Origin: Aquimarina algiphila
GTDB taxonomy: Bacteria > Bacteroidota > Bacteroidia > Flavobacteriales > Flavobacteriaceae
Direction of reading: 5' to 3'
DNA: 64,000 nucleotides
Assembly: GCF_007489275.1 (NCBI RefSeq)
Contig: NZ_VLNR01000007.1
Location: forward strand, 85,486-149,485
Each line of letters starts with the position of its first letter. Position 1 is the first letter of the stretch. The position numbers and the translations under genes were made by a program. Of the stretch, positions 18,321-27,176 are shown in pieces. The notes under the pieces are model-generated. The model had not been told where the DNA came from. It saw only the letters and a list, made by a program, of their open reading frames with translations, and made no database searches.

Positions 18321-20741
18321 ATGAAACCGACACTAAAATTTATTAAAAATATTGTAATCATTCTTATCATGAGCTTTATGATGCCCTATCATTTTTTTGG
18401 GCAAGAAGACATTCCTTTTAGTCCGGGAACCGATGTTCTTGAAACAGCCAATACTTATGGTGTTGGTGATGCTGCATTTGATCTTACAATTACTCCTGGA
18501 GGGTTAGGTATAGGCAACATAGTAATTTGGACAAACGTAGATGCTACTACGCTCAATGGTAGCGGGCTCAAAATGGTAGTCGGAGGAGAGGATCCTTTTG
18601 TATCTCCGGATTTAGAAGTAACTGTAGATGGTACTGCAGAAATCCTTCATGTAGTTCCCGACCCAACAGTCACTCTAACTACAATTGTTGAAGATTCTTA
18701 CACCATATTTTTGGAGTTTGAAAGCGGAGGCGACACTAGTGAAATTGAAGTGATTATACCCGTTCGTAAACCTGTTTCAGCAGCTTTTGTGTTAGATAGA
18801 TCAGGGAGTATGGGGAATCCGCCACATGATGGAGTCGGAACTATCACAAGAATGGATATTCTTCAAACGGCAGCCAATTTATTTGTGAATAAATTAGATG
18901 CTTTTAAAGTTCCAGGAGATTCAGTTGCACTTACATATTTCGAAACCACAGTAGATACTCCTCCTCCTGGATTTGGAGCTTCTTTTACAGATATCGATGG
19001 AAATGCTTCTAATTTCACGAATGAAATCATAGCATTAACTCCAGGTGGGTGGACGGCAATGGGTGATGGTTTATTATCAGGAAAAAACAAACTTTCTACA
19101 ACCGCAGCTCATAGTCGACAACTTATTTTTCTATTTACAGATGGAGAGCAGAACCGTGGAGATGAAGTTGTTGATGGTGGTCCAGATATAGGAGAAGAAA
19201 CCGATAGCGGAGAATCTTTAAATAATAGTGATGATTCCATCCATATAATTACCATTGCTACTGGAGCAGCCGCAATGGGAGCTCCTGCAAGCCTTTTAGA
19301 GGAGATAGCCACAAAAAATACTCCTACGGGAGCTACCGCTCGTTTTTTCTTATTACAAGAGGAGGTTAATGCGGGAGGAGATGGAAGCGATTTTAATACT
19401 ACAACAGGCATAGCAAATTTCTTTGACGCCGGATTCGAGAATATGCTAGAAGGGAATAGTCCTCAAACTGTCGGTGTTGAAAACGGTAGGGTTCCTAGAG
19501 TTATTGATTCTACTTCAGGTTCTTCAACTTCAGCACCTGTACATAATTTTGAAATTAATGACAATATCGATAAGATTCTTTTCGAACTCATCACACCAGA
19601 TCAGGAACCTTTTTTCACGGTAGAAAAAGATGGGGTATCGGTAACAGGTAGTTGTAATGATGAATCAGCAATTAAATACATCTTTGGTCCGAATAATGGG
19701 ACTAATAGCCTTCTAGGTATTATTGACTTAAAAAAGTATGCTGGATGCGCTGCTTTGCCTCAAACATCTAAAGGAACTTGGACGGTAAGAGTACGATCAG
19801 GAACTGGAGGAGGAAAACCATATCAAATTAAAGCGCAGGTAGATGATCATCGTTTAGATTACGATTATAATATAGAAGCTGATGATTTCAAAGTAGGAGA
19901 TCAATTGCGCATATTCACAGATCTCAGTTATAGAAAGAAACCTATTCAAGATGCCAATGTTTCAGTACTGGTTTTCAAACCTGGAGAAGATCTTGGCGAT
20001 TTACTGGCTAGAGCTCAGGTAAAACTCGATGTTAATGATAGTGTAGATGTAGGATCTATAGGATATGAGAAATTATTAGCTCTTTTAGAACAAAATCCAG
20101 ACTTGATAGATTCTTTAAACCTGGGAGAAAATGTAGTGAATCTCTCACATTCTGGGGATGGAAAATATGAAGGAACATTCTCAGATACCGATGTATCTGG
20201 AGTATATCAAACTATTGCTCAAATATCTGCATCTAATGACTCTATAGGAAAAATTAACCGTCTAACAAGACGTACTGTGTACTTAAGATTTGGAGATCCC
20301 GATCCTGATCCGAATGTATCTCCCCAGCAAGTCACTCAAATTGGAGATAATAAATTTCAATTACAATATGCTCCAAAATATAAAGTGGGGAATAAGCAAC
20401 GTTTTGTAGGACCAGGTTTTGCAAATGGAATTAGTATTAAAGGTAACGATGTCGCTAATGTGAATACAGTTGATAATGGAGATGGAAGTTATACTATAAC
20501 TTTTGACGCAATTAATGGTAATAATGATCCAGATATATCTATAAGTATCTCAGATGTAAAAGTTTATAAAGGGAGCGCTCTTGGTTTTGGGAAATCACAA
20601 GATTGTAATACCCTTTGCGAAGTTCAAAATTGGCTCGAGGATACATTTGGTATCCCTGGTTGGTTAGCATTTATTATAGCCTTGTTAATTCTGCTGATTC
20701 TCTGGATACTTAATAAAAAGTTCAAAAAACCTAAAAAATAA
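18321..20741 (+). CDS. Membrane-anchored von Willebrand factor A domain protein in eCIS operon
   Basis: This 806-residue protein has an N-terminal signal peptide (about 1-27, hydrophobic IVIILIMSFMM). A VWA domain (about 150-370) shows a full metal-ion-dependent adhesion site: DRSGS near residue 158, the Thr of GGWTAMGDG near 243 and the Asp of FTDGEQ near 272. Beta-sandwich-like extracytoplasmic regions follow. A single transmembrane helix (about 779-799, FIIALLILLILWIL) is followed by KKFKKPKK. This predicts export with a short cytoplasmic tail. All its neighbours are cytoplasmic particle proteins. It lies 28 nt after the tape measure and 30 nt before a DUF4157 gene. Tethering, release or surface docking of the particle is a hypothesis from position. 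Confidence 0.8.
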   Translation: MKPTLKFIKNIVIILIMSFMMPYHFFGQEDIPFSPGTDVLETANTYGVGDAAFDLTITPGGLGIGNIVIWTNVDATTLNGSGLKMVVGGEDPFVSPDLEVTVDGTAEILHVVPDPTVTLTTIVEDSYTIFLEFESGGDTSEIEVIIPVRKPVSAAFVLDRSGSMGNPPHDGVGTITRMDILQTAANLFVNKLDAFKVPGDSVALTYFETTVDTPPPGFGASFTDIDGNASNFTNEIIALTPGGWTAMGDGLLSGKNKLSTTAAHSRQLIFLFTDGEQNRGDEVVDGGPDIGEETDSGESLNNSDDSIHIITIATGAAAMGAPASLLEEIATKNTPTGATARFFLLQEEVNAGGDGSDFNTTTGIANFFDAGFENMLEGNSPQTVGVENGRVPRVIDSTSGSSTSAPVHNFEINDNIDKILFELITPDQEPFFTVEKDGVSVTGSCNDESAIKYIFGPNNGTNSLLGIIDLKKYAGCAALPQTSKGTWTVRVRSGTGGGKPYQIKAQVDDHRLDYDYNIEADDFKVGDQLRIFTDLSYRKKPIQDANVSVLVFKPGEDLGDLLARAQVKLDVNDSVDVGSIGYEKLLALLEQNPDLIDSLNLGENVVNLSHSGDGKYEGTFSDTDVSGVYQTIAQISASNDSIGKINRLTRRTVYLRFGDPDPDPNVSPQQVTQIGDNKFQLQYAPKYKVGNKQRFVGPGFANGISIKGNDVANVNTVDNGDGSYTITFDAINGNNDPDISISISDVKVYKGSALGFGKSQDCNTLCEVQNWLEDTFGIPGWLAFIIALLILLILWILNKKFKKPKK

Positions 20742-20771
20742 ATTCAAATTTCAACTTAGTATTGAATAGAT

Positions 20772-23700
20772 ATGGCTATCACAAGTACATCACATGACTC
20801 TTCGACAACTTCTGCTGCTAATCAGCATCATAGAAGTGTAAAAGAGTCACGTGGTGTTGCTACTGTAGAAGCCGCAGATCATTCTAAATCTGAAAGCCAG
20901 ACTAAGGCAGAGAGTACTACTTTTTTCCAACCAAAACTTCAGGTTAACAAAATCAATGATCCATTTGAAGTAGAAGCAGATCGTGTTGCTGATGAGGTAA
21001 CACAATCTATTTATACCGGTGGAGAGGGGTTTTCTCCTCCAGCGGCACCTCCTGCTTCTGGGGATGCGGGAACTAATATCCAGCGGTTAGCCTTTTTTCA
21101 GCGTAAACCAGCTTTTGAAAGTCCAACAGAATTGGATTTGAATACTGCTAGCAACCCAGAAGCAGAAGTACAACGATCAGCCACAGCAGAATCAATTACT
21201 ACTACGCCTCCACCTCCAACTACTCATCATCAGGAAGAAGATATTGCAGAGACTGAAACTGGAGAGATTCAACGCAAAGTTAATCTGAGTGAAATGGCAG
21301 AAGGGCAGCATACAAATTCTGATTTTGAATCTAAATTACATGCCAGCAAAGGAGGAGGGACCTCAATGTCTCGAAAAACAAGAACACAAATGGAATCTGC
21401 CTTTGGAGCAGATTTTAGCAATGTGAGAATTCATACCGATTCTGATGCAGAAGGGATGAGTAATCAGGTGCAAGCACATGCATTTACTCATGGTCGTGAT
21501 ATTTATTTTAATAAAGGAACATATCAGCCAGAACAAAAAGAAGGGACAAGATTATTGGCTCATGAATTGACCCATGTAGTACAGCAGGGTGCAGCTACCA
21601 AAAATTCAGTACAACGAAGTGCCAACGTTCAGGTCAATCAAAGTGCCCCTGCTATGGTACAGAGAGGTGTGATCTCAAGAGCACGTAATTGGGCAGCAGA
21701 CAAGGCAAATAATATTCCTGGATATTCAATGTTAACCGTTATTTTAGGATTTAACCCTATTAATGGACAAGATGTCCCTCGTAATGCTGCAAATATCTTT
21801 AGAGGCATCATGGGCTTTTTACCAGGAGGAAATATGATCTGGGAGGCACTTAACAACCATGGTATATTCGACAAAGTAGGAAATTGGATTGTACAACAAC
21901 TGGATACTCTTGGAGATATTGGAGCTTCTATTGTAAGTGCTTTTAGAGAATTTGTTGGTTCTCTGGGGATAACAGATATAGCTAGATTGGGAAGTTTATG
22001 GCGTAGGGCGAAACGTATTTTTACATCGCCAATTACTATGCTAATTAACTTTGTTAAGGGATTAGTTTCAGATATTTTAGAATTCATCAAAGAAGCAATT
22101 CTTAGACCTTTAGCAAGTCTTGCAGAAGGGACAAATGGTTGGGATTTGCTTATTGCTGTTCTTGGTACAAATCCTATTACAGGAGATGCTGTTCCGCGAA
22201 CGGCCGAGACTCTTATTGGTGGCTTTATGAAGTTAATCGGTCAGGAAGAAATTTGGGAAAATATCAAAAAAGGAAATGCTATTGCACGAGCCTGGGCATG
22301 GTTCCAGGGAGCTATGGGTCAATTAATTGCCTTGGTAACCAGTATTCCTACTCGATTTATAAACGCGTTAAAATCATTAACCATAGTAGACTTGGTAGTA
22401 GTACCCAGAGCCTTTGCCAAAATAGCATTAGTCTTCGCCACTTTTGTAGTAGATTTTGTTTCCTGGGCGGGAAATGCAATGTGGGAACTTTTGAAAATCA
22501 TCTTTTCGGTGGTCGCCCCTGGAGCTATGCCATTCCTTGAACGAGCAGGAGGTGCTATTCAGTCTATTTTTGAGAACCCTATGGCCTTTTTAGGCAATTT
22601 GGTACAGGCCGGAAAAATGGGCTTTCAAATGTTTAAAGATAATATCGGTAGTATTTTAAGGGAGGTGCTAATCGATTGGTTGACGGGAACTTTGGCGGGT
22701 GCAGGTGTTTATATTCCGACAGGACTTGATTTTGTAGAGATTTTGAAGTTCGTATTATCCGTATTGGGTCTTACCTGGGAGAATATGAGGGCCAAATTAG
22801 TAGAGCATTTGGGTGAAGGGTCAGTTACGGTTCTTGAGGAAGGTTTTGAGCTGATCCAGTTATTGGTGACCGAAGGTCCTGCTGCAGCTTGGGAGAAAAT
22901 TATGGAACATATTACGACACTCAAGGATACGGTGATTGGTGAGATCATCTCCTGGGTTACCCAGACGGTGGTTACAAAGGCAGTGGCAAAGTTAGTAAGT
23001 ATGTTTATTCCTGGGGCCGGATTTATTCAAGCCATTCTGGCTATTTGGGGAGCTATTCAAGTATTTATTCAGCGTATTCAAAAGATTATACAGGTAGGAG
23101 TCGCCTTTATGAACTCTATTGCCGATATCGTAGCAGGAAATCTGGTACCTGCAGCCACAAAGGTAGTCAACACCATGAAAGGAATCCTGGTATTAGCAGT
23201 AAGCTTTTTGGCTGAATTTGTTGGACTAGGTAAAATAGGAGATGCCTTGCAAAATATCTTGAAAAAGATCAGAGATCCTATCGATAAGGCACTTGATAAG
23301 ATGATTTTATGGGTGAAGGGGAAAGCGCAGAAATTTTTAAATGGAAAAGATAAAGACAAAGGACTTCAGGCATTTCAAACTGAAGAAGAACCATTTATTG
23401 AGAATAGTAATATTAGTCAGGAGAATGCACAGAAAGTAGCTGCCAACGTAAAAGAAAAGCACCCTGTGTTTAGTAGTATTTCTGTTGTAGATGGGGGAGA
23501 TAGCTGGGATTATAATTATATATTTAGAGCAAAGAAAGATACAACTAGTGGCAAGGCTGAAGGAGGTAATGAAGAATGTAATTTGGAAACAGATAATGGT
23601 CTATTTGAGAATATAGATCAAGCGCATGAAAAAGCGATCCAGATTGAGAATTTTGCATCGAATGCTAGATTTGTAAGGGCTAGTGGTGTAGAAGTTATGG

Positions 23701-24020
23701 ATAATGGTGATACTCATACATTTTATGATGTTTTCGAAGGACAAAATAAGGTAGGCCGAATTAAGGTAGCTGAGATTCGTTGTATGGCAGAAGGGCATGG
23801 AGTTCATTTCCGATATATAGGTACAGTTTCTATGACAACAGTTAATAGAGGTCATTCACCAAGAGGAAGAAATGAGGAAAGAAGCAGAAGAAGTAGAAGA
23901 ATAGAAGATAAAAGAGAAAGGGATACTGATGATAATGGAGATGATAGAAGAAGAGGTAGAGGTAGAAGAGGTAGAGGTAGAAGAAGAGACAGAGGCGGAA
24001 ATTATGACGATGATGATTGA
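20772..24020 (+). CDS. DUF4157 protein with helical repeat region and Arg-rich tail, candidate eCIS payload
   Basis: The 1082-residue chain has a disordered N-terminus containing FFQPKLQVNKINDPFEVEAD (about 51-70) and a DUF4157 domain (about 190-275) with FGADFSNVRIHTDSDAE and the HELTHVVQQG zinc-protease-like motif near 264. A long amphipathic and hydrophobic helical region (about 310-860) contains two copies of a module: ILGFNPINGQDVPR near 320 and VLGTNPITGDAVPR near 459. A small mixed domain (about 875-1020) precedes an Arg/Gly/Asp-rich tail. DUF4157 domains are a signature of proteins linked to eCIS loci and often precede toxin or cargo regions. No known toxin domain is recognised here. 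Payload or cargo-loading function is inference. Confidence 0.8.
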   Translation: MAITSTSHDSSTTSAANQHHRSVKESRGVATVEAADHSKSESQTKAESTTFFQPKLQVNKINDPFEVEADRVADEVTQSIYTGGEGFSPPAAPPASGDAGTNIQRLAFFQRKPAFESPTELDLNTASNPEAEVQRSATAESITTTPPPPTTHHQEEDIAETETGEIQRKVNLSEMAEGQHTNSDFESKLHASKGGGTSMSRKTRTQMESAFGADFSNVRIHTDSDAEGMSNQVQAHAFTHGRDIYFNKGTYQPEQKEGTRLLAHELTHVVQQGAATKNSVQRSANVQVNQSAPAMVQRGVISRARNWAADKANNIPGYSMLTVILGFNPINGQDVPRNAANIFRGIMGFLPGGNMIWEALNNHGIFDKVGNWIVQQLDTLGDIGASIVSAFREFVGSLGITDIARLGSLWRRAKRIFTSPITMLINFVKGLVSDILEFIKEAILRPLASLAEGTNGWDLLIAVLGTNPITGDAVPRTAETLIGGFMKLIGQEEIWENIKKGNAIARAWAWFQGAMGQLIALVTSIPTRFINALKSLTIVDLVVVPRAFAKIALVFATFVVDFVSWAGNAMWELLKIIFSVVAPGAMPFLERAGGAIQSIFENPMAFLGNLVQAGKMGFQMFKDNIGSILREVLIDWLTGTLAGAGVYIPTGLDFVEILKFVLSVLGLTWENMRAKLVEHLGEGSVTVLEEGFELIQLLVTEGPAAAWEKIMEHITTLKDTVIGEIISWVTQTVVTKAVAKLVSMFIPGAGFIQAILAIWGAIQVFIQRIQKIIQVGVAFMNSIADIVAGNLVPAATKVVNTMKGILVLAVSFLAEFVGLGKIGDALQNILKKIRDPIDKALDKMILWVKGKAQKFLNGKDKDKGLQAFQTEEEPFIENSNISQENAQKVAANVKEKHPVFSSISVVDGGDSWDYNYIFRAKKDTTSGKAEGGNEECNLETDNGLFENIDQAHEKAIQIENFASNARFVRASGVEVMDNGDTHTFYDVFEGQNKVGRIKVAEIRCMAEGHGVHFRYIGTVSMTTVNRGHSPRGRNEERSRRSRRIEDKRERDTDDNGDDRRRGRGRRGRGRRRDRGGNYDDDD

Positions 24021-24083
24021 AACTCACTTCATAATTAGTTTAAAATGTAGAATGATCTAATAATATATTAAAACACAAAAACA

Positions 24084-24980
24084 ATGAAAAAAATAAGACC
24101 AAGAAAACCAAACAAGAACAAAAAGGAGGAAAGCGATCCTTTTTTTTCGAATACAGAAAATAAAGCGAAAGAAAGTTCTGGGAGTGATAGTTTTTTCCAG
24201 GCCAAATTAGAAGTAGGTGATCCTAGCAGTCCTTTTGAACAGGAAGCTGATGCTATGGCTGATCATGTACTACAACAAAATAATGAGAAAGCACCTGGTG
24301 ATGCTTTTGGAAAACAATCGGTACAACGACAAGCGGAAGAAGAGGAACCTGCAGCTAAACGTATTCAAAGACAAGCAGAAGAGGAGGAACCTGCAGCTAA
24401 ACGTATCCAAAGACAAGCAGAAGAGGAGGAACCTGCAGCTAAACGTATCCAAAGACAAGCAGAGGAAGAGGAACCTGCTGCAAAACGTATTCAAAGACAA
24501 GCAGAGGAAGAAGAACCTGCTGCGAAACAAATTCAACTGCAGGCAGAAGAAGAGGAGCCTGCTGCAAAACGTATTCAACGACAAACAGAGGAAGAAGAAC
24601 CTGCTACAAAACAAATTCAAAGGAAAATGGATGATGAGGCAACTCAAGCCAAAGGAGAATCTAAAGAAAAAAAAGGAAAGAAAACAGAGGCTAATGCTAT
24701 GGAATCTGTAGAAGCTATGATTCAGGAAACCAAAGGACAAGGTATGCCGCTTCCTGAAGAGATAAAAGCAGAACTGGAGGCCGAAATGAAAGCAGATTTC
24801 ACCAATGTTCGTATTCATACTGATGAAAAAGCTATCGAGCTCTCTGCGATGTTAAACGCACAAGCATTTACCCATGGATATGATATTTATTTTAATATGG
24901 ACAAATATGATCCTTATTCCAGAAGTGGGAAACATTTATTAGTACATGAATTAACACATGTTGTTCAGCAAAAAGGATAA
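24084..24980 (+). CDS. DUF4157 protein with seven 14-residue acidic repeats
   Basis: This protein of 298 residues has a lysine-rich start, then FFQAKLEVGDPSSPFEQEAD (about 33-52), closely matching the N-terminal motif of the upstream DUF4157 protein. It continues with seven tandem copies of QRQAEEEEPAAKRI (about 81-178), a Lys-rich linker and a C-terminal DUF4157 domain with FTNVRIHTDEKAIEL and LVHELTHVVQQKG ending the protein. Nothing follows the HELTH motif, so this is a bare DUF4157 protein with no cargo domain. It may act as an adaptor, pilot or processing factor for the larger protein (inference). The ATPase gene follows after 6 nt. Confidence 0.82.
   Translation: MKKIRPRKPNKNKKEESDPFFSNTENKAKESSGSDSFFQAKLEVGDPSSPFEQEADAMADHVLQQNNEKAPGDAFGKQSVQRQAEEEEPAAKRIQRQAEEEEPAAKRIQRQAEEEEPAAKRIQRQAEEEEPAAKRIQRQAEEEEPAAKQIQLQAEEEEPAAKRIQRQTEEEEPATKQIQRKMDDEATQAKGESKEKKGKKTEANAMESVEAMIQETKGQGMPLPEEIKAELEAEMKADFTNVRIHTDEKAIELSAMLNAQAFTHGYDIYFNMDKYDPYSRSGKHLLVHELTHVVQQKG
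24324..24617 (+). repeat. Tandem 42-bp coding repeat, 7 copies
   Basis: Seven consecutive 42-nt units encode QRQAEEEEPAAKRI with small changes (units 5 to 7 have AAKQI, QLQ and QTEEEEPATKQI). Units 2 and 3 are nearly identical at nucleotide level and later units drift at third positions, pointing to expansion by slippage or recombination. The array is in frame, so copy-number change would alter protein length without disrupting translation. Confidence 0.95.
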
Positions 24981-24986
24981 CCGTTT

Positions 24987-26315
24987 ATGATCACTACAGA
25001 AATCAATACTTCTTTAGAATATGCCTTAACAGGTCTTAAGACGCTATTGCTAAGTAGTTTAAAGTCTTTTGAGACCAATGAGCGCTTAGAACTAGAATCT
25101 TGGGATATCACTTCATGGTCTGCTTCTCTATTACCACATTTACCTGTTAAAAAGATTAGTGATGAAGAATTGGTGATTATTACTTTGGCGTTGGCACCTC
25201 ATATCCGACCTCATTATTTTGATCGACTTATTCAAAGTGTATATCCTAATGGTGGAGGATTTCCTCATTTAGGAGGGATTAGAGGAAAAGGACATCGAGG
25301 GTTTTTACCATCGGGAGAGACAGCACTCTTTCTTTTGGCGGGTGAAAACCTTGAATATCGATTTCGGATTCAGCAGCTTTTTTCTCCAGAGCACTGGTTT
25401 GCAAAAAAACAAGTGATTCGTTTGGCGGAGCCTGAAAGAAATGAACCGGCTATGAGCGGACAACTTATTTTGGATCAGGAATTTATTGACAAAATAACAT
25501 TAGGTCGTATAACCAGTCCTAGTTTTAGCACAGAATTTCCTGCTGCCAAAATTACAACAGAACAGCATTGGAATGATTTAATTTTACCTAGTTCGACTTC
25601 ACTTCAAATTCAGGATATTCTTATCTGGTTAAAATATAAACATGCCTTATTCGAAGGGTTAGAAATGCGTAAAAAACTAAAACCTGGATATAGAGCATTG
25701 TTTCATGGTCCACCAGGTACAGGAAAAACTTTAACCGCTAATTTATTAGGAAAACACACGAATAGAGATGTATACCGAGTGGACCTTTCTTCTGTGGTAT
25801 CTAAATATATTGGTGAAACAGAAAAAAATCTTGCAAATCTTTTTAATAAAGCAGAAAATAAGGATTGGATTCTCTTTTTTGATGAAGCAGATGCGTTATT
25901 TGGAAGACGTACACAGGTACAAAACTCTCATGATAGATATGCCAATCAAGAAGTTGCATATTTACTTCAGCGAGTAGAAACATACAAGGGATTGATCATA
26001 TTGGCTTCTAATTTTAGGAGTAACATAGATGAAGCTTTCGTTCGTCGTTTTCAATCGATTATTCATTTCCCGATGCCAAGAACGCAAGAGAGGTTAAGTT
26101 TATGGCAGAATGCTTTTCCCAATAAACTTATACTGGACAAGGATATAGACCTTAAACAACTTGCCCAAAAATTTGAATTGACTGGTGCAGATATTATGAA
26201 TGTAGTGCAGTATGTTTGTCTTAATGTATTGGCCAAAGAAAGTCATGTAATCTCATATAAAGATATAACAGAAGGTATAAAAAGAGAGTTTGTTAAGTCT
26301 GGTAAATTCAGTTAA
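24987..26315 (+). CDS. AAA+ ATPase of the eCIS (Afp15/Pvc15-like)
   Basis: This 442-residue protein has an N-terminal helical domain (about 1-200) and a classical AAA+ module. Walker A is GPPGTGKTLTAN (about 240-251), Walker B is LFFDEADALFG (about 294-304), and the arginine-finger region is DEAFVRRFQSIIHFP (about 349-363). Every Afp/PVC-type locus carries such an ATPase near its end; it is thought to act in assembly or in loading of cargo, and not in firing. It is 6 nt downstream of the repeat-bearing DUF4157 gene, which suggests a working pair. It is the last + strand gene of the cluster; the next gene converges on it 104 nt away. Confidence 0.92.
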   Translation: MITTEINTSLEYALTGLKTLLLSSLKSFETNERLELESWDITSWSASLLPHLPVKKISDEELVIITLALAPHIRPHYFDRLIQSVYPNGGGFPHLGGIRGKGHRGFLPSGETALFLLAGENLEYRFRIQQLFSPEHWFAKKQVIRLAEPERNEPAMSGQLILDQEFIDKITLGRITSPSFSTEFPAAKITTEQHWNDLILPSSTSLQIQDILIWLKYKHALFEGLEMRKKLKPGYRALFHGPPGTGKTLTANLLGKHTNRDVYRVDLSSVVSKYIGETEKNLANLFNKAENKDWILFFDEADALFGRRTQVQNSHDRYANQEVAYLLQRVETYKGLIILASNFRSNIDEAFVRRFQSIIHFPMPRTQERLSLWQNAFPNKLILDKDIDLKQLAQKFELTGADIMNVVQYVCLNVLAKESHVISYKDITEGIKREFVKSGKFS

Positions 26316-26419
26316 TAATAAAAAAATAGATTCTATACAGTTAAAGAAGAAGTAACCGCTATAGAAGAGATGAATTGTGTTGTGAAATACAAAAGTTATT
26401 ATTAGTTATACCCTAAAAA

Positions 26420-27169
26420 TTACCTGTGAAGACGATCTAAGATTTCCATTACTTCGATTTTTTTACGAACAGATACAGGTATATTCTCTCCATTTTTAAG
26501 CATAAGATATCCTCCGTCAGTTTTTATAAACGCACTAATGCATTGCAGGTTAACCAAGTGACTTTGGTGTACTCTCAAAAACTGATAACTCTTAAGCATA
26601 TCAGCAAAGTATTTTAATGTTTTGGTTACAAATATTTTTTGCCCATCTTGAAGATAGAAGATTGTATTATTACTATCAGATTCACAGCGAATAATATCGT
26701 CCAGATTTACAATAATGATTTTATCCAGAGTATGTAATGATATTTTATCGGGTTTTTGTTCTGGAGCAGATAACGTATCTTTAAGAATATTAAGACGTTC
26801 TTTATTGGGTTGTATTTGCTCTTTGGCCCTTGCAATAGCCTGAGCCAGTTCCTCATTTGAATATGGTTTTAATACATAATCTATAGCTGCAAATTTGAAT
26901 GCTCGAATGGCAAATTCATCACTGGCAGTAACAAAAATTATTTTTGATTTTAAATCAGGAAATATTTCTAAGATATCAAAACCAGTACCATCACCGAGCA
27001 TGATGTCTAAAAATAAAATATCTGGCTGTGTATTGCGTAATGATTTTGCCGCTTCAACAACACTTTGTGCCGTATCGACTACTTCTATTTCAGGATGATT
27101 TGATTTTAGATCACTTTTCAAAAGTTGAAGTGCATCTGGCATGTCTTCTACAATAATGGCTGTAAGCAT
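26420..27169 (-). CDS. LytTR-family response regulator
   Basis: This cytoplasmic two-component response regulator has an N-terminal receiver domain (about 1-120; acidic pocket near E8/D9, phospho-acceptor Asp in LFLDIMLGDG near D55, Lys in YVLKPYSNEE) and a C-terminal LytTR DNA-binding domain (about 145-249, with FLRVHQSHLVNL). The frame extends upstream to a TTG at 27211, but the ATG at 27169 gives the normal MLTAIIVEDM start and lies 7 nt after the kinase stop. The pair is therefore kinase first, regulator second, in one - strand operon. LytTR regulators bind paired direct repeats; none was identified here with confidence. Confidence 0.92.
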   Translation of the reverse strand: MLTAIIVEDMPDALQLLKSDLKSNHPEIEVVDTAQSVVEAAKSLRNTQPDILFLDIMLGDGTGFDILEIFPDLKSKIIFVTASDEFAIRAFKFAAIDYVLKPYSNEELAQAIARAKEQIQPNKERLNILKDTLSAPEQKPDKISLHTLDKIIIVNLDDIIRCESDSNNTIFYLQDGQKIFVTKTLKYFADMLKSYQFLRVHQSHLVNLQCISAFIKTDGGYLMLKNGENIPVSVRKKIEVMEILDRLHR

Positions 27170-27176
27170 AATAGTT

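Noticed and set aside
24324..24617. CRISPR-like array
   Set aside because: The units are contiguous 42-nt in-frame coding repeats with no unique spacers.
24217..24711. Overlapping + strand frame of 164 codons
   Set aside because: It is a Lys/Asn-rich shadow of the DUF4157 repeat gene with no start context or recognisable domain.
24270..24818. Antisense 182-aa frame rich in Phe, Leu and Cys
   Set aside because: It is the complement of the 14-residue repeat region of a well-supported DUF4157 gene, and its composition is dictated by that repeat.
1..26315. Prophage
   Set aside because: Sheath, tube, baseplate and spike genes are present, but there is no capsid, portal, terminase, integrase or attachment site, and DUF4255, DUF5908, the AAA+ ATPase and DUF4157 genes mark an eCIS.
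1..26315. Type VI secretion system
   Set aside because: No TssJ/L/M membrane complex, TssB/C pair or ClpV-type unfoldase is seen; the VgrG-like protein and PAAR are shared between both kinds of system.
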